NCBI RefSeq assembly: GCF_007005445.1
Contig: NZ_CP041387.1
Span: 3,249,001 to 3,313,000, forward strand
DNA length: 64,000 nucleotides
Direction of reading: 5' to 3'
Origin: Rhodopseudomonas palustris
GTDB lineage: Bacteria; Pseudomonadota; Alphaproteobacteria; Rhizobiales; Xanthobacteraceae
Shown piece by piece: positions 8,270 to 17,502 of this stretch. How positions within the stretch are numbered: the stretch's first letter is position 1; the number at the start of each line of letters is the position of its first letter. The notes beneath the pieces are model-generated. The model made no database searches. It was not told the DNA's origin and was given only the letters and a program-made list of their open reading frames with translations. The translations under genes and the position numbers were made by a program.

Positions 8270-9031
8270 ATGGAGAATGCACTTCTCGTCGGACTGTCAC
8301 GGCAGGTCGTGCTCGAACGACAGATGGATGTCGTCGCGAACAACCTCGCCAACATCAGCACCAACGGCTTCAAGGCCGAGCGGTCGATGTTTCAGGAATT
8401 TCTGAACACCGGCGCGCACGAGGACAATTTCCCGCGGCCGGATCGGCGCGTCAGCTTCGTGCAGGACCGCGCCACCTATCACGATCTGTCGACCGGTTCC
8501 TTGCAGCAGACCAAGAACCCGCTCGACATCGCGATCGACGGACCGGGCTTTCTGGTGGTGCAGACGCCGCAGGGCGAGCGCTTCACCCGGGACGGGTCGC
8601 TGAAGATCAACGCCCAGGGCCAACTCGTGAACAGCTCCGGCTTTCCGGTGCTCGGCACCGGCGGTCCGATCGTGATCCAGCCGACCGACAAGGAGCTGTC
8701 GATCTCGCCGGACGGCCGCGTCAGCGTGCTGGAAGGCACCTCGATCATCGACTCGCTGCGCGGCAAGCTGCGGGTGGTGTCGTTCGACCGGCCGCAGACC
8801 CTGATGAAACAGGGCGGCAATCTGTTCGCGCCGACGTCGGATCAGGGCACGCCGGACATCAAGTCGATGCTGCGCCAGGGCTACGTCGAGAAGTCGAACG
8901 TCAACTCGGTGCTGGAAATGACCCGGATGATCGACGTCACCCGCACCTACACCCAGATCTCGGCGATGCTGCAGCAGCAGAGCGAGCTGCGCAAAGCCGC
9001 GATCGAGAAACTCGGCGAAGTGCCGGCCTAA
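8270..9031 (+). CDS. flgF: Flagellar proximal rod protein FlgF
   Basis: A 253-aa protein of the rod/hook family. The start ATG at 8270 follows AAGGGAGA by about 7 nt; upstream in-frame sequence is not protein-like. The N-terminal rod motif is VVANNLANISTNGFKAERS, and the C-terminus carries SNVNSVLEMTRMIDVTRTYT. It forms part of the rod crossing the periplasm. It is the first gene of flgF-flgG-flgA-flgH, with 12 nt to flgG, and is likely read from the sigma-54 promoter at 8151. Confidence 0.95.
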   Translation: MENALLVGLSRQVVLERQMDVVANNLANISTNGFKAERSMFQEFLNTGAHEDNFPRPDRRVSFVQDRATYHDLSTGSLQQTKNPLDIAIDGPGFLVVQTPQGERFTRDGSLKINAQGQLVNSSGFPVLGTGGPIVIQPTDKELSISPDGRVSVLEGTSIIDSLRGKLRVVSFDRPQTLMKQGGNLFAPTSDQGTPDIKSMLRQGYVEKSNVNSVLEMTRMIDVTRTYTQISAMLQQQSELRKAAIEKLGEVPA

Positions 9032-9043
9032 CGGAGACCGACG

Positions 9044-9832
9044 ATGCGTGCACTCTACACCGCGGCGACCGGGATGGCGGCCCAGGAGCTCAACGTTCAG
9101 GTGATCTCCAACAACATCGCCAACATGCGGACCACCGGCTTCAAGAAGCAGACGGCGCAGTTCCAGGATCTGATCTACGATCACGTCCGCCGCGTCGGCG
9201 CGCAGGCTTCGGACCAGGGCACGATCCTGCCGGTCGGCGTCGACATCGGCGGCGGCGTCAAGACCGTCGGCACGCCGCGGCTGATGACCCAGGGCACGCT
9301 GTCGCCGACCGGCAACGACCTCGACATGGCGGTGCGCGGCGAAGGCTTCTTCAAGATCCAGATGCCGGACGGCACCTTCGCCTACACCCGCGACGGCTCG
9401 TTCACCACCGACAACACCGGCCGCATCGTCACCGCCGGCGGCAACCCGGTGCAGCCCACCATCACCATCCCGAACGGCGCGACCAGCATCACCGTCGCCA
9501 CCAACGGCCAAGTCTCGGTGACGATCTCCGGCTCGACCACCCCGACCGTGCTCGGCCAGATCGGCCTGACGCGCTTCATCAACAAGGCCGGCCTGCAGCC
9601 GCAGGGCGACAACCTGTTCGTCGAAACGCCGGCGTCGGGCACCCCGCAGGACGGCATCGCCACCGCCGACGGCCTCGGCGACATCATGCAGAAGACGCTG
9701 GAGCAGGCCAACGTCGAAGTGGTGACGGAAATCTCCGACCTGATCTCGGCGCAGCGCGCCTACGAGATGAACGCCAAGGTCGTCAGCGCCGCCGACCAGA
9801 TGCTGCAATCCACTGCCAACATGTTCCGCTGA
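9044..9832 (+). CDS. flgG: Flagellar distal rod protein FlgG
   Basis: A 262-aa protein of the usual FlgG length. It starts MRALYTAATGMAAQELNVQV with the rod motif VISNNIANMRTTGFKKQTAQ, and ends with the conserved VVTEISDLISAQRAYEMNAK followed by VVSAADQMLQSTANMFR. FlgG builds the distal rod that continues into the hook. It lies 12 nt after flgF and 12 nt before flgA. Confidence 0.97.
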   Translation: MRALYTAATGMAAQELNVQVISNNIANMRTTGFKKQTAQFQDLIYDHVRRVGAQASDQGTILPVGVDIGGGVKTVGTPRLMTQGTLSPTGNDLDMAVRGEGFFKIQMPDGTFAYTRDGSFTTDNTGRIVTAGGNPVQPTITIPNGATSITVATNGQVSVTISGSTTPTVLGQIGLTRFINKAGLQPQGDNLFVETPASGTPQDGIATADGLGDIMQKTLEQANVEVVTEISDLISAQRAYEMNAKVVSAADQMLQSTANMFR

Positions 9833-9844
9833 GGGAGGCGACTG

Positions 9845-10876
9845 ATGATCCGCACGCTCCTTCTCGCCACGACACTGATCGCCGCGGCTGCAGGCGGTGC
9901 CGCCGGCCAGGCCGCCGCGCCGTCCGCCCAGCCCGACGACGGCGCGCGCCCCAGCGACGTGCTGAAGTCGCCAGTGCTGCGCCCGCATGTCGAAGTCACC
10001 GGCGAACTGGTGCGGATCGGCGACGTGATCGAGAACGCAGGCACCGCGGCCAACATCGCGATCTATCGCTCGCCGGACCTCGGCACCACCGGTGCGCTGC
10101 CGACCGCGACGGTGCTGGCCGCGCTGCGCGCCCACCAGGTGATCGGCGTCGACACCCGCGACATCTCCGAAGTCACGGTGACCCGGCTCGCCCGCACACT
10201 GCCGGCCAAGGAGATCGAGCAGCAACTGATTCAGACGCTGCAGCAGCGCCACGGTCTCGGCGAGGCCGAGGACCTGACGGTGAATTTCGATCGCGACATC
10301 GAAACCAAGACGCTGCCGGCGAGCTATTCCGGCAAGCTGCAACTCGTCAGCGAGCGTTTCGACCTGCGCAGCGGTCGGTTCGACGTCAGCTACGAGATCG
10401 CCGGCGGGAGCGGCGCGGCGCCGGAACGGCTGCGGCTCACCGGCACCGCGATCGAAACCGTCGTCGCCACGGTGCTGACCCGCCCGGTGCAGCGCAACGA
10501 AGTGATCAAGACGTCCGACATTGCGACCGAACGCCGGCCGAAGAGCGAGGTCGCCTCCGATGCCGCCTCGCGCGATGGCGCGATCGGCATGCAGGCGCGG
10601 CAGCCGCTGCGCAGCGGCCAGATCCTGCGCAACGCCGATCTCGCAAAGCCGGATCTGGTGACGCGCGATCAAAGCGTCACGCTGATCTATCGCACCGCGG
10701 GCATCTATCTCACGGCGCGCGGCAAGGCGCTCGAAACCGGCGCCGAGGGCGACGTCGTCAACGTCCTCAACCTGCAATCCAAGCGCACCATCGCCGGCAC
10801 GGTGATCGGACGCGGCCAAGTCTCGATCACCGCCGTCTCCCCGCGCATCATCGCCAGCGCAGCGAAACCCGAGTAA
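9845..10876 (+). CDS. flgA: P-ring assembly chaperone FlgA
   Basis: A 343-aa secreted protein with an N-terminal signal peptide (MIRTLLLATTLIAAAAGGAA). The C-terminal half contains the SAF/ChapFlgA region: VLTRPVQRNEVIKTSDIATE, then GMQARQPLRSGQILRNADLA and GAEGDVVNVLNLQSKRTIAG. FlgA is a periplasmic chaperone for P-ring protein FlgI, which is encoded at 18760. Its size is above that of enteric FlgA (about 220 aa) because of an extra N-terminal region of about 120 residues. Confidence 0.92.
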   Translation: MIRTLLLATTLIAAAAGGAAGQAAAPSAQPDDGARPSDVLKSPVLRPHVEVTGELVRIGDVIENAGTAANIAIYRSPDLGTTGALPTATVLAALRAHQVIGVDTRDISEVTVTRLARTLPAKEIEQQLIQTLQQRHGLGEAEDLTVNFDRDIETKTLPASYSGKLQLVSERFDLRSGRFDVSYEIAGGSGAAPERLRLTGTAIETVVATVLTRPVQRNEVIKTSDIATERRPKSEVASDAASRDGAIGMQARQPLRSGQILRNADLAKPDLVTRDQSVTLIYRTAGIYLTARGKALETGAEGDVVNVLNLQSKRTIAGTVIGRGQVSITAVSPRIIASAAKPE

Positions 10877-10881
10877 CGTTC

Positions 10882-11640
10882 ATGTCCAAGTCAGTGCCGT
10901 TTCAACGCATCGTTCTGATCGCCGCCCTGATGGCGACCGGCGGACTCGCCGGGGGGTGCTCCTCGATCGATCGTCTCGCCGCGATCGGCGAACGGCCGGC
11001 GCTCACTCCGATCGAGAACCCGACCACACAGCCCGGCTACAAGCCGGTGCAGATGCCGATGCCCAAACCCGAGGTGGCGTCCTACAACGCCAATTCGCTG
11101 TGGCGGAACGGCAGCCGCGCGTTCTTCAAGGACCAGCGCGCCGCCAAGGTCGGCGACATTCTCACCGTGACGGTGAACTTCACCGACAAGGCCAACATCG
11201 CCAACCAGACCCAGCGCAGCCGATCCAGCAAGGAAGACTCAGGCGTCACCGATTTCATCGGCAGCAAGACGATCACCAATACCGCCACCGCGGTATTGCC
11301 CGGCCGCATACTGACGACGGACTCGACCTCCTCGACCGACGGCAAGGGCTCGGTGCAGCGTCAGGAAGCGTTGCAGACCACGGTCGCCGCGGTGGTGACG
11401 CAGGTGCTGCCGAACGGCAATCTGGTGGTCGAGGGCAAGCAGGAAATCCGGGTCAATTTCGAGATCCGCGAACTGATCGTCGCCGGCATCGTGCGGCCCG
11501 AGGACATCCAGAGCGACAACATCATCGACAGCAGCAAGATCGCGCAGGCCCGCATCGCCTATGGCGGTCGCGGCCAGATCACCGACGTGCAACAGCCGCG
11601 CTACGGCCAGCAGGTGATGGACGTGCTGCTGCCGTTCTGA
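10882..11640 (+). CDS. flgH: Flagellar L-ring lipoprotein FlgH
   Basis: A 252-aa lipoprotein precursor. The signal peptide ends in a lipobox (LAGGC, lipidated Cys26). The mature part shows FlgH features: SLWRNGSRAFFKDQRAAKVG, then GDILTVTVNFTDKANIANQT, NGNLVVEGKQEIRVNFE and the C-terminal YGQQVMDVLLPF. It forms the outer-membrane L ring around the rod. It begins 5 nt after flgA and ends the operon; a terminator hairpin follows at 11706. Confidence 0.96.
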   Translation: MSKSVPFQRIVLIAALMATGGLAGGCSSIDRLAAIGERPALTPIENPTTQPGYKPVQMPMPKPEVASYNANSLWRNGSRAFFKDQRAAKVGDILTVTVNFTDKANIANQTQRSRSSKEDSGVTDFIGSKTITNTATAVLPGRILTTDSTSSTDGKGSVQRQEALQTTVAAVVTQVLPNGNLVVEGKQEIRVNFEIRELIVAGIVRPEDIQSDNIIDSSKIAQARIAYGGRGQITDVQQPRYGQQVMDVLLPF

Positions 11641-11705
11641 TCGTCGAACCCCGACAACGAGCTCCCACACCCGACCACGAACCTAGGCGCGGTCAGGTGT
11701 TCCAA

Positions 11706-11752
11706 CGCGGCCTCCTCCGGCTCTCCCTCCGGACGGAGGCCGCGGTCGTTTT
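11706..11752 (+). terminator. Intrinsic terminator after flgH
   Basis: The 9-bp arms GCGGCCTCC (11707-11715) and GGAGGCCGC (11735-11743) are perfectly complementary, with an extra C-G pair outside them, and are followed by GGTCGTTTT. The hairpin lies 66 nt after the flgH stop. Confidence 0.75.
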
Positions 11753-11835
11753 GAAGCAGTGTGGGCGTCGCTGAACGTGAACTGGTCGCTGAGTGACTTC
11801 CGCCATGGCCGGGCCTGACGAGCAGCCGACAGCAC

Positions 11836-14800
11836 CTATGACCGCACGACCGTCGTCGACGGCAGCTCGCCCTCGCCTGCCGCGCCCTTGCTGCCTCCCG
11901 CCTTCCGCCGTTCCACCTTCTGCAGCACGAAGACGTAGAACACCGGCACGAACAGCACAGCCAGCACGGTGGCGGACAGCATGCCGCCGAACACACCGGT
12001 GCCGATCGCGTTCTGGCTGCCGGCGCTGACACCGCTGGCGAACGCCAGGGGCGTGACGCCGAGAATGAACGCGAGCGAGGTCATGATGATCGGACGGAAG
12101 CGGATGCCGGCCGCCTCGATCGCCGCCTCGCGCAGCGGCTTGCCATCGGCATGGAGATCCTTGGCGAATTCGACGATCAGGATCGCGTTCTTGGCGGACA
12201 GACCGATGATCGCGATCAGGCCGACCTTGAAGTAGATGTCGTTCGGCATGTCGCGCAGCATCACCGCGAGCAGCGCGCCGATGATGCCGAGCGGCACCAC
12301 CAGCATCACCGACAGCGGGATCGACCAGCTCTCGTACAGCGCCGCCAGCAGCAGGAACACGAACAGCACGCTGAGGCCGAGCAGGAACGGCGCCTGATTG
12401 CCGGACTGGATCTCCTGCAGCGACTGCCCGGCCCATTCGAAGCCGAAGCCGCGCGGCAATTGTTTCGCCAGCCGTTCCATCTCGGCGATCGCTTCGCCCG
12501 ATGAATGCCCGGGCGCGGCGTCGCCGGCGAAGCGCACCGACGGATAGCCGTTGAAACCGATCACCTGAATCGGTCCCTTCGACCATTCGGTCCGCGCGAA
12601 CGCCGACAGCGGCACCATGCCGCCTGCGGCATTGCGGACATTCAGCTTGAGCAGATCGTCCGCGTGCATCCGGCGATCGTCCTGCGCCTGGATGGTGACG
12701 CGCTGCATCCGGCCGGCGTTGGGGAAGTCGTTGACGTAGGCCGAGCCGAGGCTGCCGGTGATGGTGGCGTTGATATCGGCGAACGACACGCCGAGCGCGT
12801 TCGCCTTCTCACGGTCGATTACCAGATGGAGCTGGGCGGAATTGGCCAGGCCCTCGACCCGGACACCGGCCAGTACCGGGCTGGCGGCGCCGGCCGCGGT
12901 CAGACGCGTCGCGGCATCATCCAGCGCCGCATTGCCGCGGCTGCCGCGATCCTGCAGCCGGAAGGTGAAGCCGGTGAAGTTGCCGAGACCGTCGATCGGT
13001 GGCGGCTCGAATGCCATGACGGCGGCATCGCCGATCTTCGCCAGTTCGACATTGGCGCGCTGGGCGATCATCGCGGCGCTATCATGGCCGCGTTCGCTCC
13101 AGTCTTTCAGCGTCACGAAGGCCACCGCGGCACTCTGCGAATTGCCGGAGAAGCTGAAGCCTGCGACGGTGAACACTTGCGACACGCTGGGGTCGGCGAG
13201 GAAGACGCGTTCGGCCTGTTCGATCGACGTCATCGCGCGGGTCTGGGTCGCTTCGGTCGGCGCCTGCATGTCGACGATCAGATAGCCCTGATCCTCGGTC
13301 GGCAGGAACGCCGCGGGCAGCCGCAAGTAAGCCCAGCCGAGGCCGGCCAGCAGCGCCAGATACACCACCATCAGCCGTCCGGTCCGCCCCGTGGCCCAGC
13401 GGACGCCGTTACGGTAGCGGCCGGCGATGCGCGCGAAGCTGCGGTTGAACCAGCCGAAGAAACCGGCCTTCTCGTGGTGATCGTCCGGCACCGGCTTCAG
13501 GAAGGTGGCGCACAACGCCGGCGTCAGGGTCAGCGCCAGGAAGCTCGAGAACAGGATCGACACCACCATCGTCAGGCTGAACTGCCGATAGATGATACCG
13601 ACCGCGCCGGGGAAGAACGCCATCGGCAGGAACACCGCGGTCAGCACCAGCGTGATGCCGACGATCGCGCCCTTGATCTGCCTCATCGCCTTGATGGTCG
13701 CCTGCCGCGGCGACAGCCCTTCGGTCGCCATCAGGCGCTCGACGTTCTCGACCACCACGATGGCGTCGTCGACCAGGATGCCGATCGCCAGCACCATCGC
13801 GAACATCGTCAGCACGTTGATCGAGAAGCCGGTGGCGAACATCACCGCGCAGGTGCCGAGCAGCGCGATCGGCACCACCAGGGTCGGTATCAGGGTGTAG
13901 CGGATGTTCTGCAGGAACAGGAACATCACCACGAACACCAACGCGACCGCTTCGGCGAGCGTGTACAGCACCTTCTCGATCGACGCCTTGATGAACGGCG
14001 TGGTGTCGTAAGGAATCTCGTAGGTCATCCCTTTCGGGAAATACTGCGCGAGTTCCTTCATTTTGGCGGTGACGGCCCTGGAGGTGGCGAGCGCATTGGC
14101 GGTCGCCGACAACTGGACGCCGATCGAAGCCGCGGGCTGACCGTTCAGCCGGCTCTCCGAATTGTAGTCCTCGCCGCCGACCTCGACCCGGGCGACGTCG
14201 CGCAGCCGCACCGACGAGCCGTCGCGATTGGCACGCAGCACGATGCCGCCGAATTCCTCCGGCGTGCCGAGCTGGCCCTTGACCAGCACCGGCGCGGTGA
14301 CCTCCTGCGACACCGGATTGGGCATCGCGCCGACCCGCCCGGCCGCGACCTGCGCGTTCTGCGCCGCGATCGCCGCCGAGACGTCGCTGACGGTCAATCC
14401 GACGCCGAACAGCTTGTCCGGATCGATCCAGACCCGCATCGACCGCTGGGTGCCGAACAACTGCGCCTTGCCGACGCCCTCGACCCGCCGGATCTCGCTG
14501 ATGATATTGCGCGTGATGTAGTCGCCGACCGCGATGCTATCGAGCGAACCGTCGGTGGTCTGCACCGAGATGAACATCAGGAAGGTGCTGGAGGCTTCGT
14601 CGACCAGGATGCCGCGCTGCGTCACCGCGCTCGGCAGCCGCGACTCGACACGCCGGATGCGGTTCTGCACGTCCACCGTGGCCTGCGCCAGCGAGGTGCC
14701 TGGCTGGAACGAGACCTCGATCGAGATCTGGCCGGTCGCGTCGGTGGTCGACTCGAAGTACATCAGGCCGGGAATGCCGGCGAGCTGATCCTCGATCAGC

Positions 14801-14988
14801 CGGACGACGCCCTGATAGATCTCCTCCGACGAAGCGCCCGGATAGTTGGCAGTGACGGAGATCTTCGCAGGCGCGATGTTCGGATATTGCGCGACCGGCA
14901 GAAACGGAATCGCCAGCGCGCCGGCGATCATGATGAAGATGGCGACGACCCAGGCGAACACCGGCCGCGAGATGAAGAAATCAGGCAT
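11836..14988 (-). CDS. RND efflux pump inner-membrane transporter (AcrB/HAE1 family)
   Basis: A 1050-aa protein of normal length for hydrophobe/amphiphile RND transporters. It begins MPDFFISRPVFAWVVAIFIM, with the conserved FLPVAQYPNIAPAKISVTAN. The proton-relay segment GILVDDAIVVVENVERLM in TM4 keeps both Asp residues. The porter-domain pattern GEDYNSESRLNGQPAAS and C-terminal VLFVPVFYVFVLQKVERR are also present. It should pump drugs, dyes or solvents out with the adaptor encoded 12 nt upstream. No outer-membrane TolC-type gene lies in the window. The operon is probably repressed by the divergent TetR protein. Confidence 0.95.
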   Translation of the reverse strand: MPDFFISRPVFAWVVAIFIMIAGALAIPFLPVAQYPNIAPAKISVTANYPGASSEEIYQGVVRLIEDQLAGIPGLMYFESTTDATGQISIEVSFQPGTSLAQATVDVQNRIRRVESRLPSAVTQRGILVDEASSTFLMFISVQTTDGSLDSIAVGDYITRNIISEIRRVEGVGKAQLFGTQRSMRVWIDPDKLFGVGLTVSDVSAAIAAQNAQVAAGRVGAMPNPVSQEVTAPVLVKGQLGTPEEFGGIVLRANRDGSSVRLRDVARVEVGGEDYNSESRLNGQPAASIGVQLSATANALATSRAVTAKMKELAQYFPKGMTYEIPYDTTPFIKASIEKVLYTLAEAVALVFVVMFLFLQNIRYTLIPTLVVPIALLGTCAVMFATGFSINVLTMFAMVLAIGILVDDAIVVVENVERLMATEGLSPRQATIKAMRQIKGAIVGITLVLTAVFLPMAFFPGAVGIIYRQFSLTMVVSILFSSFLALTLTPALCATFLKPVPDDHHEKAGFFGWFNRSFARIAGRYRNGVRWATGRTGRLMVVYLALLAGLGWAYLRLPAAFLPTEDQGYLIVDMQAPTEATQTRAMTSIEQAERVFLADPSVSQVFTVAGFSFSGNSQSAAVAFVTLKDWSERGHDSAAMIAQRANVELAKIGDAAVMAFEPPPIDGLGNFTGFTFRLQDRGSRGNAALDDAATRLTAAGAASPVLAGVRVEGLANSAQLHLVIDREKANALGVSFADINATITGSLGSAYVNDFPNAGRMQRVTIQAQDDRRMHADDLLKLNVRNAAGGMVPLSAFARTEWSKGPIQVIGFNGYPSVRFAGDAAPGHSSGEAIAEMERLAKQLPRGFGFEWAGQSLQEIQSGNQAPFLLGLSVLFVFLLLAALYESWSIPLSVMLVVPLGIIGALLAVMLRDMPNDIYFKVGLIAIIGLSAKNAILIVEFAKDLHADGKPLREAAIEAAGIRFRPIIMTSLAFILGVTPLAFASGVSAGSQNAIGTGVFGGMLSATVLAVLFVPVFYVFVLQKVERRKAGGSKGAAGEGELPSTTVVRS

Positions 14989-15000
14989 GATCGCCGGGCC

Positions 15001-16194
15001 TCACTTCGCGCGCGAGGCGCTGGCCGTGCCGGCCGCCGCGATCCCGGACCACGGCTTAGGATCGACCGAGGCCCCCGGCGACAGCGCCTGGAAGCCTTGT
15101 ACGATCACCGCATCGCCGGCCTTCAACCCGCTGGCGATGATCCAGCGGCCATCGACCAGGCGCGTCGGTGTCACCGGCCGCAACTCCGCCCTGCGATCGG
15201 CGGTGACCACGTAGAGCTGCGCCTGCCCGCCGGGATCGCGGCGCAACGCACGGTCCGGCACGGCCAGCACACCGGCCTCCTCGCCCTGCACCAGTTGCAC
15301 CCGGACGTACATGCCGGGCAGCAGATCGCCGTCCGGGTTGGGAAACTCGCCGCGCAGCGTCACCTGCCCGGTGGTCGCGTCGACCGAGGCTTCGGAGAAC
15401 AGCAACCGGCCGCGATGCGGGTAGTTGGTACCATTGTCGAACCGCAAGCGCACCTCGGCTTCGATTGCGTCGCCGGGTTTTGCGGTGCGCTGCGCGGCAT
15501 GCTTGAGCGCCAGCATCTCGTTGGCCGACTGAGTGAAGTCGGCATAGACCGGATCGAGCTGCTGGATCGTCGCCAGACTCTCGCTGCCGCCGACGGTGAA
15601 CAGCGCACCTTCGGTGATCAGCGCGCGGCCGATGCGGCCGGTGATCGGCGCGCGCACCTCGGTGTATTGCAGATCGAGCTCGGCCGCCTGCAGTCCGGCA
15701 CGCGCCGAAGCCTCGTCGGCCTCCGCCTGCGCCAGTTCGGCGACCGCCTTGTCGTAGAGCTGGCCGGTGGTCGCATCACGGTCCTTGAGCTTGGTCTGGC
15801 GCTCGGCCTGCTGCGCGGCGAGGGCGCGCGTCGCCTCGGCGCGCTGCAGCGCCGCCTTGGCACTGGCGACGCGAACCTGAAACGGCGCCGGGTCGAGCCG
15901 GTACAGCACGTCGCCCTGCTGGACGATGGTGCCCTGCTTGAACACCCGCTCGATGATGATGCCGGAGACCCGCGGACGCACCTCGGCGATCCGGGTCGGC
16001 GCGATCCGCCCCGGCAGATCGCTGACGATGCGCAGCGTTTCCGGCGCGACCGTCACCACGCTCACCACGACCGGCGGCGCTTGCTTCTCCGCTGCGCCGG
16101 CCTGCTTGTCTTCGCCGCAGCCGGCCAGGCCCACCATCATGCCAAACGCGCAAGCGGCCCGGAGAGCGGCAATCGTCTTCGTCGTCACGGTCAT
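15001..16194 (-). CDS. RND efflux periplasmic adaptor (membrane fusion lipoprotein)
   Basis: A 397-aa protein from the ATG at 16194, preceded by AAAGGTG. Upstream in-frame TTG at 16239 is less likely. The N-terminus is a lipoprotein signal with lipobox LAGC (Cys26). The body shows the MFP pattern: lipoyl half-motifs around GIIIERVFKQGTIVQQGDVL, a coiled-coil hairpin (QRAEATRALAAQQAERQTKL), the second lipoyl half TEVRAPITGRIGRALITEGA, and a beta-barrel domain. It links the RND transporter to an outer-membrane channel. It is the first gene of the two-gene operon, facing the TetR gene. Confidence 0.93.
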   Translation of the reverse strand: MTVTTKTIAALRAACAFGMMVGLAGCGEDKQAGAAEKQAPPVVVSVVTVAPETLRIVSDLPGRIAPTRIAEVRPRVSGIIIERVFKQGTIVQQGDVLYRLDPAPFQVRVASAKAALQRAEATRALAAQQAERQTKLKDRDATTGQLYDKAVAELAQAEADEASARAGLQAAELDLQYTEVRAPITGRIGRALITEGALFTVGGSESLATIQQLDPVYADFTQSANEMLALKHAAQRTAKPGDAIEAEVRLRFDNGTNYPHRGRLLFSEASVDATTGQVTLRGEFPNPDGDLLPGMYVRVQLVQGEEAGVLAVPDRALRRDPGGQAQLYVVTADRRAELRPVTPTRLVDGRWIIASGLKAGDAVIVQGFQALSPGASVDPKPWSGIAAAGTASASRAK

Positions 16195-16250
16195 CACCTT
16201 TGCTCGGCGCGGCCGCAGGGCTCCCCAGCCTCGCCGCAACCGCTCAAAAG

Positions 16251-16268
16251 ATACCGGCCGGTTGGTAT
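16251..16268. promoter_or_regulatory. Probable TetR operator between the pump operon and its repressor
   Basis: ATACCGGCCGGTTGGTAT is an imperfect inverted repeat: left half ATACCGGCC, right half reversed ATACCAACC, two mismatches in nine. It lies in the middle of the divergent region, 57 nt before the adaptor ATG and 75 nt before the repressor ATG. A plausible sigma-70 promoter for the repressor follows (TTGACA at 16278-16283, TCTAGA at 16301-16306, 17-nt spacing), so binding could control both directions. Confidence 0.6.
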
Positions 16269-16342
16269 ATTATCTGATTGACAATGACAACCGCCCTCCG
16301 TCTAGATTCACCGCAACGTCACAGGGAGAGCCTCTCGCCGCG

Positions 16343-16906
16343 ATGAGCAGCGCCTATGAGCGAAAGAAACAACCGGAAGTCGTCCGGCGCGCCCTGATCG
16401 ATTGCGCAGCCGCCCTGGCGCTGGAGCGGGGGCTGCAGGCGGTGACGGTGCAGGCCGTCGCCGCCGCGGCCGGCGTCACCAAAGGCGGCCTGTTTCATCA
16501 CTTCCCGACCAAGGACAAACTGATCGAGGCGGTGTTCGACGCCCAGCTCGACGTGTTCGGCGCCGCCGTCGACGAGGCGCTGCAGGCCGACGATTCCAGC
16601 TACGGCTGCTTCACCCGCGCCTATGTCCGAGCCACCTTCAACCTCAGCGACCAGGACCACAGCCAGTGCGGCGGCGCGCTGGCGGTGTCGATGATGACCG
16701 ATCCGGTGCTGCGGCCGCGCTGGTCGGCCAGGATGCGGGCATGGCTGGCGACGCACAAGAAGACCGACTCCGCGCCGGCGCTGGAGATCGTCCGGCTCGC
16801 CGCCGACGGTGCCTGGCTCGCCGACCTCACCCACCTCGCCCCCGATCTCCGGATGGACCGCAAGAAACTGCTGGCGCGGCTGCTGGCGATGACGCGGAAA
16901 GACTGA
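16343..16906 (+). CDS. TetR-family repressor of the efflux operon
   Basis: A 187-aa protein starting MSSAYERKKQPEVVRRALID after GGGAGAG. The N-terminal helix-turn-helix is clear: VTVQAVAAAAGVTKGGLFHH followed by FPTKDKLIEAVF. The C-terminal domain resembles TetR_C-type ligand domains with a Cys-containing SQCGGAL stretch. It is divergent from the RND operon with a palindrome between them, the usual arrangement for a local repressor released by pump substrates. The inducer cannot be told from sequence. Confidence 0.92.
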   Translation: MSSAYERKKQPEVVRRALIDCAAALALERGLQAVTVQAVAAAAGVTKGGLFHHFPTKDKLIEAVFDAQLDVFGAAVDEALQADDSSYGCFTRAYVRATFNLSDQDHSQCGGALAVSMMTDPVLRPRWSARMRAWLATHKKTDSAPALEIVRLAADGAWLADLTHLAPDLRMDRKKLLARLLAMTRKD

Positions 16907-17102
16907 GGCGCGAAAAGCCCGGGCCCGTTGCGGACACGCCGGATCACGGCCGATCACAACTCCTCGGTCCGGACATCGGCGGACATGATCCGGCGCATCG
17001 ACGGCATCCCGGGATCGTAGTTGTATCGCGTCCGGAGGACGCTACGTTCCCCAGCGCTCGATGATTCCTCGTCGAACCATCGGGCCCAATGGAGAGATTC
17101 AG

Positions 17103-17390
17103 ATGACCAAGACCGGCGCCGCGTTGTTGGCGGCAGCGACCATCCTCACCCTGGCGGCGGCTCCGGCCTCGGCCCGCGATTTCCCTTATTGCCTGCAAGG
17201 CGGCGAATGGGGTTACCCCGGCAACTGCCAGTTCGACTCCTACCAGCAGTGCATGGTGACGGCCTCCGGCACCCGGGCCTATTGTGACATCAATCCTGTG
17301 GTCGCGTTCGGCGCACGCCAGCAGGCCGCCGAGCCGCAGGACGTTCCGCCGCCGCAGCAACAGCCTCGTCAGCGTCAGCGCCGATACTGA
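17103..17390 (+). CDS. Small secreted DUF3551 protein
   Basis: A 95-aa protein from ATG 17103, preceded by GGAGAG. A signal peptide (ALLAAATILTLAAAPASA) leads a mature part with four Cys residues: RDFPYCLQGGEWGYPGNCQF, SYQQCMVTASGTRAYC, then a Pro/Gln/Arg-rich tail. This Cys pattern and size match DUF3551 proteins, which are abundant in Bradyrhizobium and Rhodopseudomonas and have no known function. The four Cys probably form two disulfides in the periplasm. It stands alone. Confidence 0.8.
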   Translation: MTKTGAALLAAATILTLAAAPASARDFPYCLQGGEWGYPGNCQFDSYQQCMVTASGTRAYCDINPVVAFGARQQAAEPQDVPPPQQQPRQRQRRY

Positions 17391-17439
17391 GCCTGCGCGT
17401 TCGTTCGCTCCCGGAGCGGTACAGCGAAGGCCATGCTCG

Positions 17440-17480
17440 AAAAAACAACGGCGCCGCTTCCAACCGGGAGCGACGCCGTA
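17440..17480 (-). terminator. Intrinsic terminator after dksA
   Basis: On the minus strand the arms ACGGCGTCGCT and AGCGGCGCCGT pair with one mismatch and are followed by TGTTTTTT. The hairpin lies 22 nt after the dksA stop. Confidence 0.85.
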
Positions 17481-17502
17481 AAACTTCAATCAGGCGACCG
17501 AC

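Noticed and set aside
8215..11640. Single 1141-aa frame spanning flgF to flgH
   Set aside because: Only the flgH part is real; the rest is a +1 frame of flgF, flgG and flgA, each of which is intact in its own frame.
12505..16281. 1258-aa plus-strand open frame opposite the RND pump genes
   Set aside because: Shadow of the AcrB-like and adaptor genes; the composition is Arg/His/Gln-rich and without recognisable motifs.
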